13,334 nt of DNA from Methanomethylovorans sp. (GTDB lineage Archaea; Halobacteriota; Methanosarcinia; Methanosarcinales; Methanosarcinaceae), in contig JAHFZE010000079.1 of assembly GCA_020854785.1 (NCBI GenBank), forward strand, positions 1 through 13,334. The letters run 5' to 3'. A program made the position numbers and the translations under genes. Every line of letters starts with the position of its first letter. The stretch's first letter is position 1. The notes beneath the pieces were generated by a model. It was not told where the DNA came from, searched no databases, and saw nothing but the letters and a program-made list of their open reading frames with translations. Shown in pieces: positions 6,873 to 13,334 of the stretch.

Positions 6873-8990
6873 ATGGAAGATGATAAGATGCCAATACATG
6901 AACATAAGCATCACAATGCTGGGCAGCAGGCAATCGAAGATGAACCACCTAAAAAGGAACCAAATAGTTCACAACATGAAAAACAAGACATGAATGGAAA
7001 ACATGATTCACAGGATAAGCATAGTATCCATGCAGGACACCATGCAATGATGGTGGCAGATTTTAAGAAACGGTTCTTTGTCTCTGCCATTATCACCATC
7101 CCCGTGCTCTTACTGTCTCCCATTATCCGTGAATTCCTCTTTGAAGTTTTTGGGATAGCAGTACCCTCCTTTAGAGGTGATATTTATATACTGTTCCTGC
7201 TTTCCACGATCATATTCTTCTATGGTGGCCGGCCTTTCCTTGTGGGTATCAGGCAAGAACTGGCTTCACATGCTCCCGGTATGATGACCCTGATAGCTGT
7301 AGCTATAACAGTGGCATATATCTATAGTAGTCTGGTCGTTCTTGGCCTGATGGGGATGATCTTATTCTGGGAACTGGCTACACTTATCGATATCATGTTG
7401 TTGGGCCACTGGATTGAGATGCGTTCTGTGATGGGAGCTTCAAAAGCACTGGAAGAACTGGCCAGATTGCTCCCAGCTGATGCTCATAAGGTTGATGAGC
7501 AGGGAAATGTGAGGGATATCCCGCTGGAAGAGATCATAGCCGGTGATACACTGCTTGTAAGACCAGGAGAGAAGATACCTGCAGACGGGGTCGTAATTCA
7601 TGGAGATACATCTGTTAACGAAGCCATGCTCACTGGAGAATCAAGACCAGTCACGAAAGTGAAGGGTGATGAGGTAATTGGAGGGGCTGTAAATGGTGAA
7701 GGAGCCATAACGATCGAAGTGAAGAAAACTGGAGCAGAATCTTTTCTTTCCCAGGTAGTGGCACTTGTCAGGGAAGCTCAGGAAAGTAAATCCCATACAC
7801 AGGATCTGGCAGATAGAGCAGCCAAGTGGCTTACGATCATCTCCCTTACAGGCGGAACTATCACTTTATTGGTGTGGTCACAGTTGATGGATATGGACCT
7901 CGCATTCGCTCTGGAGAGAGCTGTCACTGTAATGGTAATAACATGTCCTCATGCCCTGGGGCTTGCAATACCCCTTGTAGTTGCCATATCCTCCGCACTC
8001 GCAGCTCGTAATGGCCTGCTTATCAGGAACCGTGTGGCCTTTGAGAATGCACGGAACCTAAATGCCATTATCTTTGACAAGACCGGTACGTTGACCACTG
8101 GCAAGTTTGGTGTGACAGAGATAATTATTTTGGACACTACGATAAAGGAAGAAGAATTATTGAAATATGCAGCATCTGTGGAAGCTAACTCTGAACATCC
8201 GATCGCCAGGGGTATAGCAGCATCTGTGGAAGATGTATATAAAGTGTATAATTTCCTGTCCATTCCCGGAAAAGGAGCGCAGGGAACTGTGGAAGGAAAA
8301 GAGGTGAAGATGGTCAGTCCTGGATACCTGAGGGAACAGGGCATCATTATCGAAAATGAAATTATAAGCAAGCTCATATTACAAGGTAAGACAGTTGTTT
8401 ACGTAATGATCGAGGGAAAAGTGAAAGGTGCCATTGCATTGGCCGATATTATCAGACCCGAAGCAAAACAGGCTGTCAAGACCCTTAAAGAAATGGGGAT
8501 CAAATGCATGATGCTTACCGGTGATCATGAACAGGTTGCAAAATGGGTTGCTGAGGAAACGGGACTTGACGAATACTTTGCAGAGGTGCTGCCACAGGAA
8601 AAAGCTGCCAAGATAAAGGAGGTACAAGCAAGAGGTCTTGTGGTTGCCATGACGGGAGATGGTGTGAACGATGCCCCCGCCCTTGCCCAGGCAGACATAG
8701 GAATAGCTATAGGTGCAGGTACCGATATTGCAGTGGAAACTGCGGATATAATACTGGTCAAAAGCAATACAAAGAATGTTGCTTCCATTGTCAGTCTTTC
8801 CCGGGCTACATACAGAAAGATGTTGCAAAACCTATTCTGGGCCACAGGATATAATATTGTAGCAATACCCCTTGCTGCAGGCATACTTTATGAACAAGGA
8901 ATAATGCTGTCTCCTGCTGCCGGGGCCGTACTCATGTCCCTGAGTACCATCATCGTAGCTATCAATGCAAAATTCCTGTCTATCGACTGA
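6873..8990 (+). CDS. copB: Heavy-metal P1B-type ATPase, CopB-like copper (or silver) exporter
   Basis: 705-residue membrane pump that uses ATP to export metal ions. The first ~60 residues are hydrophilic and His-rich (HEHKHH, IHAGHH), replacing the usual CxxC metal domain. The metal-transport helix holds CPH (358-360), the mark of the CopB group (P1B-3) as opposed to the CPC of CopA. The actuator has TGES (254-257), the phosphorylation site is DKTGT (Asp402), the nucleotide domain has EHP (441-443), and GDGVND is at 595-600. The last helix has the usual [12 protein letters not shown] ending. I start at ATG 6873 because GGGGGTG lies 6 nt before it; an in-frame GTG at 6864 lies inside that ribosome-binding site. 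The gene follows the CooS-like stop by 47 bp with no clear terminator, so co-transcription is likely. Cu2+, Cu+ or Ag+ preference cannot be told. Confidence 0.93.
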   Translation: MEDDKMPIHEHKHHNAGQQAIEDEPPKKEPNSSQHEKQDMNGKHDSQDKHSIHAGHHAMMVADFKKRFFVSAIITIPVLLLSPIIREFLFEVFGIAVPSFRGDIYILFLLSTIIFFYGGRPFLVGIRQELASHAPGMMTLIAVAITVAYIYSSLVVLGLMGMILFWELATLIDIMLLGHWIEMRSVMGASKALEELARLLPADAHKVDEQGNVRDIPLEEIIAGDTLLVRPGEKIPADGVVIHGDTSVNEAMLTGESRPVTKVKGDEVIGGAVNGEGAITIEVKKTGAESFLSQVVALVREAQESKSHTQDLADRAAKWLTIISLTGGTITLLVWSQLMDMDLAFALERAVTVMVITCPHALGLAIPLVVAISSALAARNGLLIRNRVAFENARNLNAIIFDKTGTLTTGKFGVTEIIILDTTIKEEELLKYAASVEANSEHPIARGIAASVEDVYKVYNFLSIPGKGAQGTVEGKEVKMVSPGYLREQGIIIENEIISKLILQGKTVVYVMIEGKVKGAIALADIIRPEAKQAVKTLKEMGIKCMMLTGDHEQVAKWVAEETGLDEYFAEVLPQEKAAKIKEVQARGLVVAMTGDGVNDAPALAQADIGIAIGAGTDIAVETADIILVKSNTKNVASIVSLSRATYRKMLQNLFWATGYNIVAIPLAAGILYEQGIMLSPAAGAVLMSLSTIIVAINAKFLSID

Positions 8991-9056
8991 AAAGATAGTT
9001 CATGACCAGTAATTTTATTAACAGTAATTACTTTTAACGCCTTTCCATACTCGAAG

Positions 9057-9063
9057 ATTATAT
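9057..9063 (+). promoter_or_regulatory. Candidate TATA box of ftr
   Basis: ATTATAT lies about 120 bp before the ftr ATG; a start about 25 bp downstream would place the transcript's 5' end near 9086, right before two hairpins. Upstream, an 8-bp direct repeat CAGTAATT occurs at 9007-9014 and 9022-9029 and might bind a regulator. The T-rich CTTTTAAC at 9031-9038 could end the preceding ATPase transcript. Confidence 0.35.
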
Positions 9064-9087
9064 GTACTGCAACTTTATTCTACTAAG

Positions 9088-9122
9088 AGATACTTTTAGT
9101 ATCTGTTTCCTGTTACCAGGAA
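9088..9122 (+). promoter_or_regulatory. Two consecutive hairpins in the ftr leader
   Basis: AGATAC (9088-9093) pairs with GTATCT (9099-9104) around a 5-nt loop. Two bases later TTCCTG (9107-9112) pairs with CAGGAA (9117-9122) around the 4-nt loop TTAC. Both arms are perfect 6-bp matches. They lie 57-92 nt before the ftr start codon. They may stabilise the mRNA or regulate it; I do not recognise a known riboswitch class. Confidence 0.45.
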
Positions 9123-9179
9123 CCATTGTCTGGACATATGTACCGGATATATCTTTCAGAAATTTCAAAAGGGATCACT

Positions 9180-10076
9180 ATGGAAATCAATGGCGTCGAA
9201 ATAGAGGACACTTTTGCAGAGGCCTTTCCTATCAAGATAGGTAGAGTATTGATCACAGCAGCCACAAAACGCTGGGCAGAGATCGCAGCTACTGAAGCAA
9301 CAGGCTTTGGTACTTCCGTTATCATGTGCCCTGCAGAAGCAGGTATCGAAAGATTCGCAACGTGCGAAGAGACACCTGATGGCAGACCTGGTGTGTATAT
9401 CCAGATCTGCAGTTTCAAATTTGATGCACTGGAACACCAACTCCTAGAAAGGCTCGGACAGTGTGTCCTGACCGCCCCCACTACGGCAGTGTTCAACGGT
9501 ATGCCTGAATCTGAGAAACAGTTCAATATAGGCCTTAAGCTCAAGTTCTTCGGTGACGGTATGGAGTCCCAGAAAGAGATCGCTGGCCGTAAGATACACA
9601 GCATACCCCTCATGGAGGGAGACTTCCTTGTGGAAGAGAACATCGGTGCAGTATCCGGTATTGCCGGTGGCAACTTCTTCATACTTGGAGACAGCCAGAT
9701 GAGTGCTCTGACAGCCGCAGAGGTTGCTGTTGACGCTATTAAGGAACTTGAAGGCACGATCACTCCTTTCCCCGGAGGTATTGTTGCAAGCGGCTCTAAG
9801 GCAGGTTCCAACAAGTATGCCAAATTTATGAAGGCTACAGCTAACGAAAAATACTGTCCGTCCATCAGAGACAAGGTACCAGACACCCAGATCCCGGCAG
9901 ATGTGAGATCAGTTTACGAGATAGTCATAAATGGTGTCAGTGAAGAAGCCATCAAGAAAGCAATGGCCGTTGGTATCAAGGCAGCTGTGACAGTTCCTGG
10001 TGTTAAGAAGATCACTGCCGGTAACTACGATGGAAAACTCGGAAAATACCAGTTCAGACTTCACGACCTCTTCTGA
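9180..10076 (+). CDS. ftr: Formylmethanofuran:tetrahydromethanopterin formyltransferase
   Basis: 298 residues, matching the family (about 296-298). Ftr is a soluble cytoplasmic enzyme that moves the formyl group between methanofuran and tetrahydromethanopterin (tetrahydrosarcinapterin in Methanosarcinales), the second step of CO2 reduction and, in reverse, of methyl-group oxidation. The start [20 protein letters not shown] is the typical N-terminus, which fixes the ATG at 9180 although an upstream TTG at 9126 is in frame. The Shine-Dalgarno is weak (GGGATCAC). Other recognisable conserved stretches are [19 protein letters not shown] (about 39-57) and [19 protein letters not shown]. It is a single-gene unit with its own promoter, a structured leader and a poly-T terminator, convergent with the traB-like gene. 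Confidence 0.97.
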   Translation: MEINGVEIEDTFAEAFPIKIGRVLITAATKRWAEIAATEATGFGTSVIMCPAEAGIERFATCEETPDGRPGVYIQICSFKFDALEHQLLERLGQCVLTAPTTAVFNGMPESEKQFNIGLKLKFFGDGMESQKEIAGRKIHSIPLMEGDFLVEENIGAVSGIAGGNFFILGDSQMSALTAAEVAVDAIKELEGTITPFPGGIVASGSKAGSNKYAKFMKATANEKYCPSIRDKVPDTQIPADVRSVYEIVINGVSEEAIKKAMAVGIKAAVTVPGVKKITAGNYDGKLGKYQFRLHDLF

Positions 10077-10084
10077 AGCTGAAC

Positions 10085-10102
10085 TTTTTCTTTCTTTTTT
10101 TT
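10085..10102 (+). terminator. Poly-T terminator of ftr
   Basis: The run T5-C-T3-C-T8 begins 8 bp after the ftr stop codon. Archaeal RNA polymerase stops at such T tracts on the coding strand without needing a hairpin. The convergent gene ends only 8 bp further on. Confidence 0.75.
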
Positions 10103-10109
10103 GAAAATG

Positions 10110-11519
10110 TTATAGACCTATTACGGTCATGCCTGCATGCAATGCCGACTCAAGGAAATCCTTAGCTTCAATGCCCAGTATCTGGAGTATCACATAAGCG
10201 CCCACAATACTTCCAGCCATAGCTCCCAGATTGGCCAGAGATGTCACAAGAAGGACACGGAAGAAATTATTCTTCATCATATCTTTCATTGATTCGGCTT
10301 CCACGAGATTTTTCAGATCCTTTGTGGTAGGATTGCGATATTTCGCTTCTCTGAGCCCGGCATACCAGCCAGCAGCCACAGCTGGATTAAGGGTAGTCAT
10401 CCAGGCCACTAAAAAGGATGTTAGTACAGAGTAAGGATGGCCTCGTGCCAGTGCAGTGCCCAGGGCACTTAAACCTCCGGTGATGAGAAACCACCAGATG
10501 AACACTATACCAAGGGTTTCCATAGATACGCCTGAAATTAGCAAAAGTGCAAAGGCTGCAAGAGGAATGGCCAGCATTATAAGGCCAAAGATCTTAAAAA
10601 AACTGAACCTTTTTTTTGGGATCACCTCTACTGATTCTGGCCTTGGGAGGGTTTCAGGGTGCATTAGATAATTTTGTATTCCTGCCCGATGACCTGCACC
10701 TACTACAGCAATGATCTTTTTTCCACCACCAGATGCAAGCCTTATTAGATTTGAGGCCATATAGGCATCCCTTTCATCTATAAGCACCTTTACAGCATTA
10801 GGAGAAGTGCCACGGAACTCTTCCACCAGCATTGTAACTATGTCCTGGTTCGTGATCGTGTCCATATCGATGTCCTTAGTGCCACCGATACCCAGAACAG
10901 CTGCTACTAGACCTGCAAGCATCTTTAATTTCTCTACGAAACCCATTTTGCTCCAGAATCGCTGCAATGTGACCTGCACATCTCTGTCGATGAGCGCTAT
11001 TCGTGCCCCATGTGCTTCAGCAGCATCTATTGCCTTGATCATCTCAGCGCCAGGCTGGACTCCCATCTCATCAGCGAACTTTTTCTGCACATGGGCCAGC
11101 AACATATGTATCATATACTGATATATCTTGCCGCCTTTGAGGATCTCCTTGATAGGAACCTCATTGTCGGTGGTTTTGCCTTTGAGACTATCGTATCGGG
11201 GTTTGCACAACTCTACAGCAACAATATCAGGTTTTTCCCTTTCTATAGCTTCATTGACCTCTGCAACGCTCTTTTCAGATACATGGGCTGTACCTATAAT
11301 GATTATCCTGGAAGGTTCTATGATCTGATGGTCTCCCGAAGAAGGAGAGAACATGTCATAACAATCCTGCTGGCTTTCAGCAGAACATGTGTCAGTTATC
11401 ATGGTATCTGAATTACTGGAAGAGTCCGAACTATAAACAAGGTCTCTTGAAGAAGTGGTACTGTTGTTTGGATGTGGAGCAGGAATATTTGGATTATCTT
11501 CGTGATATGGACTTGTCAC
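10110..11519 (-). CDS. TraB/PrgY family membrane protein with low-complexity N-terminal extension
   Basis: 469 residues, starting at GTG 11519, chosen because GGAGGT lies 7 nt upstream; an earlier in-frame GTG at 11534 overlaps that site. The TraB domain begins with GTAHVS (76-81), followed by VAVELC (Glu103) and GAGHRAG (274-280), the family's conserved His/Glu motifs, which resemble the metal-dependent EreA/ChaN-like (Tiki) fold. The C-terminal third is membrane-embedded, with helices at about 307-328, 333-353, 361-385 and 420-447. In Enterococcus the plasmid proteins TraB and PrgY reduce pheromone activity; in archaea the role is unknown and a membrane protease or peptide-modifying role is possible. 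The first ~70 residues are Ser/Asn/Asp-rich and appear extra to the family. It follows the M50 protease gene after about 90 bp on the same strand. Confidence 0.88.
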   Translation of the reverse strand: MTSPYHEDNPNIPAPHPNNSTTSSRDLVYSSDSSSNSDTMITDTCSAESQQDCYDMFSPSSGDHQIIEPSRIIIIGTAHVSEKSVAEVNEAIEREKPDIVAVELCKPRYDSLKGKTTDNEVPIKEILKGGKIYQYMIHMLLAHVQKKFADEMGVQPGAEMIKAIDAAEAHGARIALIDRDVQVTLQRFWSKMGFVEKLKMLAGLVAAVLGIGGTKDIDMDTITNQDIVTMLVEEFRGTSPNAVKVLIDERDAYMASNLIRLASGGGKKIIAVVGAGHRAGIQNYLMHPETLPRPESVEVIPKKRFSFFKIFGLIMLAIPLAAFALLLISGVSMETLGIVFIWWFLITGGLSALGTALARGHPYSVLTSFLVAWMTTLNPAVAAGWYAGLREAKYRNPTTKDLKNLVEAESMKDMMKNNFFRVLLVTSLANLGAMAGSIVGAYVILQILGIEAKDFLESALHAGMTVIGL

Positions 11520-11586
11520 AATACATACCTCCACAAACTATTGGCTGAAGCAACAACGATTGATCTTTCAAATGTTTTTAAGCTCA

Positions 11587-11595
11587 TTATATTTT
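11587..11595 (-). promoter_or_regulatory. Candidate TATA box before the TraB-family gene
   Basis: On the minus strand this reads AAAATATAA, about 70 bp upstream of the chosen GTG start and just after the end of the M50 protease gene. It may give the TraB-family gene its own promoter in addition to read-through from upstream. Confidence 0.35.
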
Positions 11596-11609
11596 CCTTC
11601 ATCATCTGA

Positions 11610-12710
11610 TCATAACTGTTCATTAGCCAGCATCATTGCCCTCATAAGGTCTGTCCTGGAGAGAATACCTGCTACAGAACCATTGGAATCCACAACCAGT
11701 ACTCTTCCTATATTATTTGACATCATCAATTTAAAGGCATCTGCCGCCTTGGCATCCTCGGTCAACGAAATAACCCTTGTGGTCATGATATCTCTTACTT
11801 GTAAGACCGCTCTTTCAAGAGGAGGCACTTTATGCACATCGCTCAAAGTAACAATGCCTTTTAAATTATTACCTTCCATAACAGGGTAACCCATGTGCTT
11901 ATGCTCGAACATAAAATGTAGCAGATCTTCAATGGTCATATGGGGAGACACTGAAGTAACTTCCCGACCCATGACATCAGCTACCGAATATTTTTCGAGG
12001 GTAACAGTAACTGTTGTGGACCTGTCTTCTTCAGAAGCGCCTATGTAAACGAAAAACGCTATTAATATCAGCCACGCGTTATAAAAAAGTCCCACTATAC
12101 CCATAAGAAAAGCAAAGATCTTGCCTACTGAAGCAGCATAGTGGGTAGCTTGTATGTAGTTCATCCTTTTAGCAAACCATGCCCTAAGAACACGACCTCC
12201 ATCCATTGGAAAAGCCGGCAGGAGATTAAAAAGACCTAGAACTATGTTAATAGTACCCAGAATATTGAACATCATGTAAATAGGTGTTGTTGCATAAGGA
12301 ACTACCATGGAAGAGACAAGGAAATTTGCTAAGAGAATGGTAAAACCAATAATAAGGCTCACAAGGGGGCCTGCAAAAGCCATTTTAAGCTCTTGAGATG
12401 GATTTCTAGGAATCTCCTCCATCGACGAGACTCCACCAATAAGCATCAACGTTATGTCTTTTATTTCCACACCATATCTTTGGGCCACATAAGAATGACC
12501 AAGTTCGTGCAGAAGTACGCAGAAAAACAAAAGAATTGTAGTTGTAAAGGACAGCAGATAGTTTATTGTTGGAGTAGACTGGTCCTGGAAACCAAAAGGA
12601 GCAGGATTTGTAGCAAAGACTAAGGCAAATATAGGTAGTATGAACAAAAAAGTAATATGTAATTTAATGGGTATGCCAAGAATTGTCCCTATTTGAAACG
12701 ATGTTTTCAT
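11610..12710 (-). CDS. Site-2 protease family (M50) intramembrane metalloprotease with two CBS domains
   Basis: 366 residues. Membrane helices surround the zinc motif HELGH (68-72), and the third zinc ligand is the Asp in FPMDGGR (Asp170). This is the M50B arrangement, which cuts membrane-anchored substrates inside the bilayer. After the last helix (about 213-225) the cytosolic tail has two CBS domains (about 243-295 and 303-360), which usually bind adenine nucleotides and may tie activity to energy state, as in the Methanocaldococcus jannaschii homologue. Length fits this subgroup. The ATG at 12710 has an AAGGT five bases upstream. It precedes the TraB-family membrane protein gene on the same strand, so the pair may form one membrane-proteolysis unit. 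The substrate is unknown. Confidence 0.94.
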   Translation of the reverse strand: MKTSFQIGTILGIPIKLHITFLFILPIFALVFATNPAPFGFQDQSTPTINYLLSFTTTILLFFCVLLHELGHSYVAQRYGVEIKDITLMLIGGVSSMEEIPRNPSQELKMAFAGPLVSLIIGFTILLANFLVSSMVVPYATTPIYMMFNILGTINIVLGLFNLLPAFPMDGGRVLRAWFAKRMNYIQATHYAASVGKIFAFLMGIVGLFYNAWLILIAFFVYIGASEEDRSTTVTVTLEKYSVADVMGREVTSVSPHMTIEDLLHFMFEHKHMGYPVMEGNNLKGIVTLSDVHKVPPLERAVLQVRDIMTTRVISLTEDAKAADAFKLMMSNNIGRVLVVDSNGSVAGILSRTDLMRAMMLANEQL

Positions 12711-12750
12711 GGTTAACCTTGTGTGATATATTCATATTTATGTTTATCTT

Positions 12751-12767
12751 ATTAGCGTGTTGCTAAT
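12751..12767. repeat. Short inverted repeat upstream of the M50 protease gene
   Basis: ATTAGC (12751-12756) and GCTAAT (12762-12767) are perfect 6-bp arms around GTGTT. They lie about 40-57 bp before the protease ATG, near AT-rich TATA-like sequence, where an operator would be expected. Confidence 0.35.
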
Positions 12768-12913
12768 TTAATACTTTCACCCAGCTTGGCCCTATTTTAT
12801 ATTTCCTGAGGGATTACTAAGAAGTATGTAAAGGATTGGTGAATACACGCCTTACAAGTTTCAAGGCCAGGTGCCACCAATTCCTAAAATCTGGTCCATC
12901 CCCTCAATTTGTA

Positions 12914-12992
12914 ACCGGAACATATCTTGGGTCTTTACAATACGTTTAAAGGCGCATTAAAATCCGTTAGTTTCCCAGGATATGTTACCGGT
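12914..12992. repeat. Long imperfect inverted repeat (18/19-nt arms), possible structured RNA or element remnant
   Basis: The arm at 12914-12931 (ACCGGAACATATCTTGGG) is the reverse complement of 12974-12992 apart from one extra base and one C/T difference, which would be a G-U pair in the plus-strand RNA. The 42-nt loop has an inner pair TTTAA (12945-12949) and TTAAA (12957-12961). No T tract follows on either side and no coding frame is inside. It may be a hairpin in the mfnA 3' UTR, a small RNA, or the ends of a tiny decayed element. Confidence 0.6.
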
Positions 12993-13049
12993 CCCGTCAA
13001 AAATTATAGACCTTTTAGAGTATAGATTGTCAGAGGCGATTCTTTTCAT

Positions 13050-13071
13050 ACTCTTAATTTACTCTTAATTT
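13050..13071. repeat. Tandem 11-bp direct repeat at the mfnA stop
   Basis: ACTCTTAATTT occurs twice in a row with no mismatch, and its end overlaps the mfnA stop codon. It looks like a recent slippage duplication. Confidence 0.7.
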
Positions 13072-13334
13072 ATATGTTAATCTCAGAATACTGTAATTGC
13101 TGAAGGACAATTTTTAAGTCATTCACAAAATTTAAAATATTTGCTTCAGTTATATGTGGCATTATAACCAGCCTTATAGAAGATGGGTGTTTTGTTATGG
13201 AAACTTGCCAGCCAAACTGAGTGGCTAATTCTTTACGTACCTTCTTCGGCTCTGGAACAGATAAAGCTACAATGTTCATTAAAGGATCAATGACAGGTTT
13301 TATTCCGATGTTCTTCGTTTGTTCTAGAAGTAAA
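13070..13334 (-). CDS. mfnA: L-tyrosine/L-aspartate decarboxylase, C-terminal part (N-terminus off the right edge)
   Basis: The last 88 residues of a PLP-dependent group II decarboxylase are present; the frame is open to the right edge, and internal Met residues are not the start. The stretch VIDPLMNIVALSV, the GWQVS segment and the ending RLVIMPHITEANI are typical for archaeal MfnA. In methanogens MfnA makes tyramine for methanofuran, and related archaeal enzymes make beta-alanine from aspartate for coenzyme A. The PLP lysine is outside the window. Assignment from a C-terminal fragment is less sure than for a full protein, and another group II decarboxylase is possible. Its product pathway, methanofuran, feeds the substrate of the ftr enzyme encoded nearby. 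Confidence 0.78.
   Translation of the reverse strand, partial: LLLEQTKNIGIKPVIDPLMNIVALSVPEPKKVRKELATQFGWQVSITKHPSSIRLVIMPHITEANILNFVNDLKIVLQQLQYSEINI

Larger units (their letters stand above)
12711..13069. other. Intergenic region between mfnA end and M50 protease promoter
   Basis: This 359-bp stretch lies downstream of mfnA and upstream of the protease gene (both minus strand). It holds the protease promoter at the low end and a long imperfect inverted repeat in its middle, listed separately. I find no convincing reading frame and no tRNA. Confidence 0.6.

Noticed and set aside
9126..9179. An 18-codon N-terminal extension of ftr from a TTG
   Set aside because: The well-known family N-terminus begins at [10 protein letters not shown], encoded from 9180; the extension overlaps the structured leader.
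9113..9886. A 257-codon open frame on the minus strand
   Set aside because: It is antisense to ftr, a certain gene; it is a shadow of its codon pattern.
12711..13069. tRNA or CRISPR remnant in the right-hand intergenic region
   Set aside because: No cloverleaf, no T-loop consensus and no regularly spaced repeats were found; only one inverted repeat.
13050..13071. Tandem 11-bp repeat as a regulatory or recombination site
   Set aside because: Only two copies in AT-rich DNA at a gene end; simple slippage is enough to explain it.

Overview
The window looks like a methanogenic archaeon, most likely a member of the Methanosarcinales/Methanosarcinaceae. It carries formylmethanofuran:tetrahydromethanopterin formyltransferase (ftr), the 3' end of a probable tyrosine/aspartate decarboxylase gene of methanofuran/coenzyme A synthesis (mfnA), a TraB/PrgY-family membrane protein, a PCNA-binding Y-family polymerase, and archaeal-style AT-rich promoters with poly-T termination. 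The genus is not decided by the sequence. No tRNA, rRNA, CRISPR array, transposase or insertion sequence was seen.

Layout: (1) 1-2350, minus strand: a tight three-gene operon read as acyl carrier protein -> AMP-forming acyl ligase -> PP-loop ATPase with a Cys4 motif (cut by the left edge). This resembles a carrier-protein-based activation module for modifying a surface glycan or other metabolite, and is unusual because archaea do not make membrane fatty acids on an ACP. (2) 2351-2846: AT-rich divergent intergenic region with promoters and a doubtful small ORF. (3) 2847-4801, plus strand: dinB followed 11 bp later by a six-helix voltage-gated-type K+ channel with a C-terminal zinc ribbon. (4) 4802-8990, plus strand: a promoter/leader with palindromes, then a CooS-family protein, then a CopB-type (CPH) heavy-metal P-type ATPase with a His-rich N-terminus. 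(5) 8991-10102, plus strand: ftr with a leader holding two consecutive hairpins, and a poly-T terminator. (6) 10110-12710, minus strand: an M50 site-2-protease homologue with two CBS domains, then a TraB-family protein, convergent with ftr. (7) 12711-13069: intergenic, with a long imperfect inverted repeat; then the mfnA 3' end on the minus strand to the right edge.

The most interesting gene is the CooS-family protein. It has the CO dehydrogenase scaffold and most cluster ligands, but the usual Cys-Cys-Thr-Gly segment that provides one C-cluster cysteine reads Ile-Glu-Thr-Gly, and the proton-relay histidine region is also changed. A glutamate there is what hybrid cluster proteins use. I infer that this is not an ordinary Ni-Fe CO dehydrogenase but a CooS-V-like enzyme with an Fe-S-O hybrid cluster. 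No cooC (nickel insertion) or cooF gene lies beside it; instead its neighbour is a copper-type exporter.
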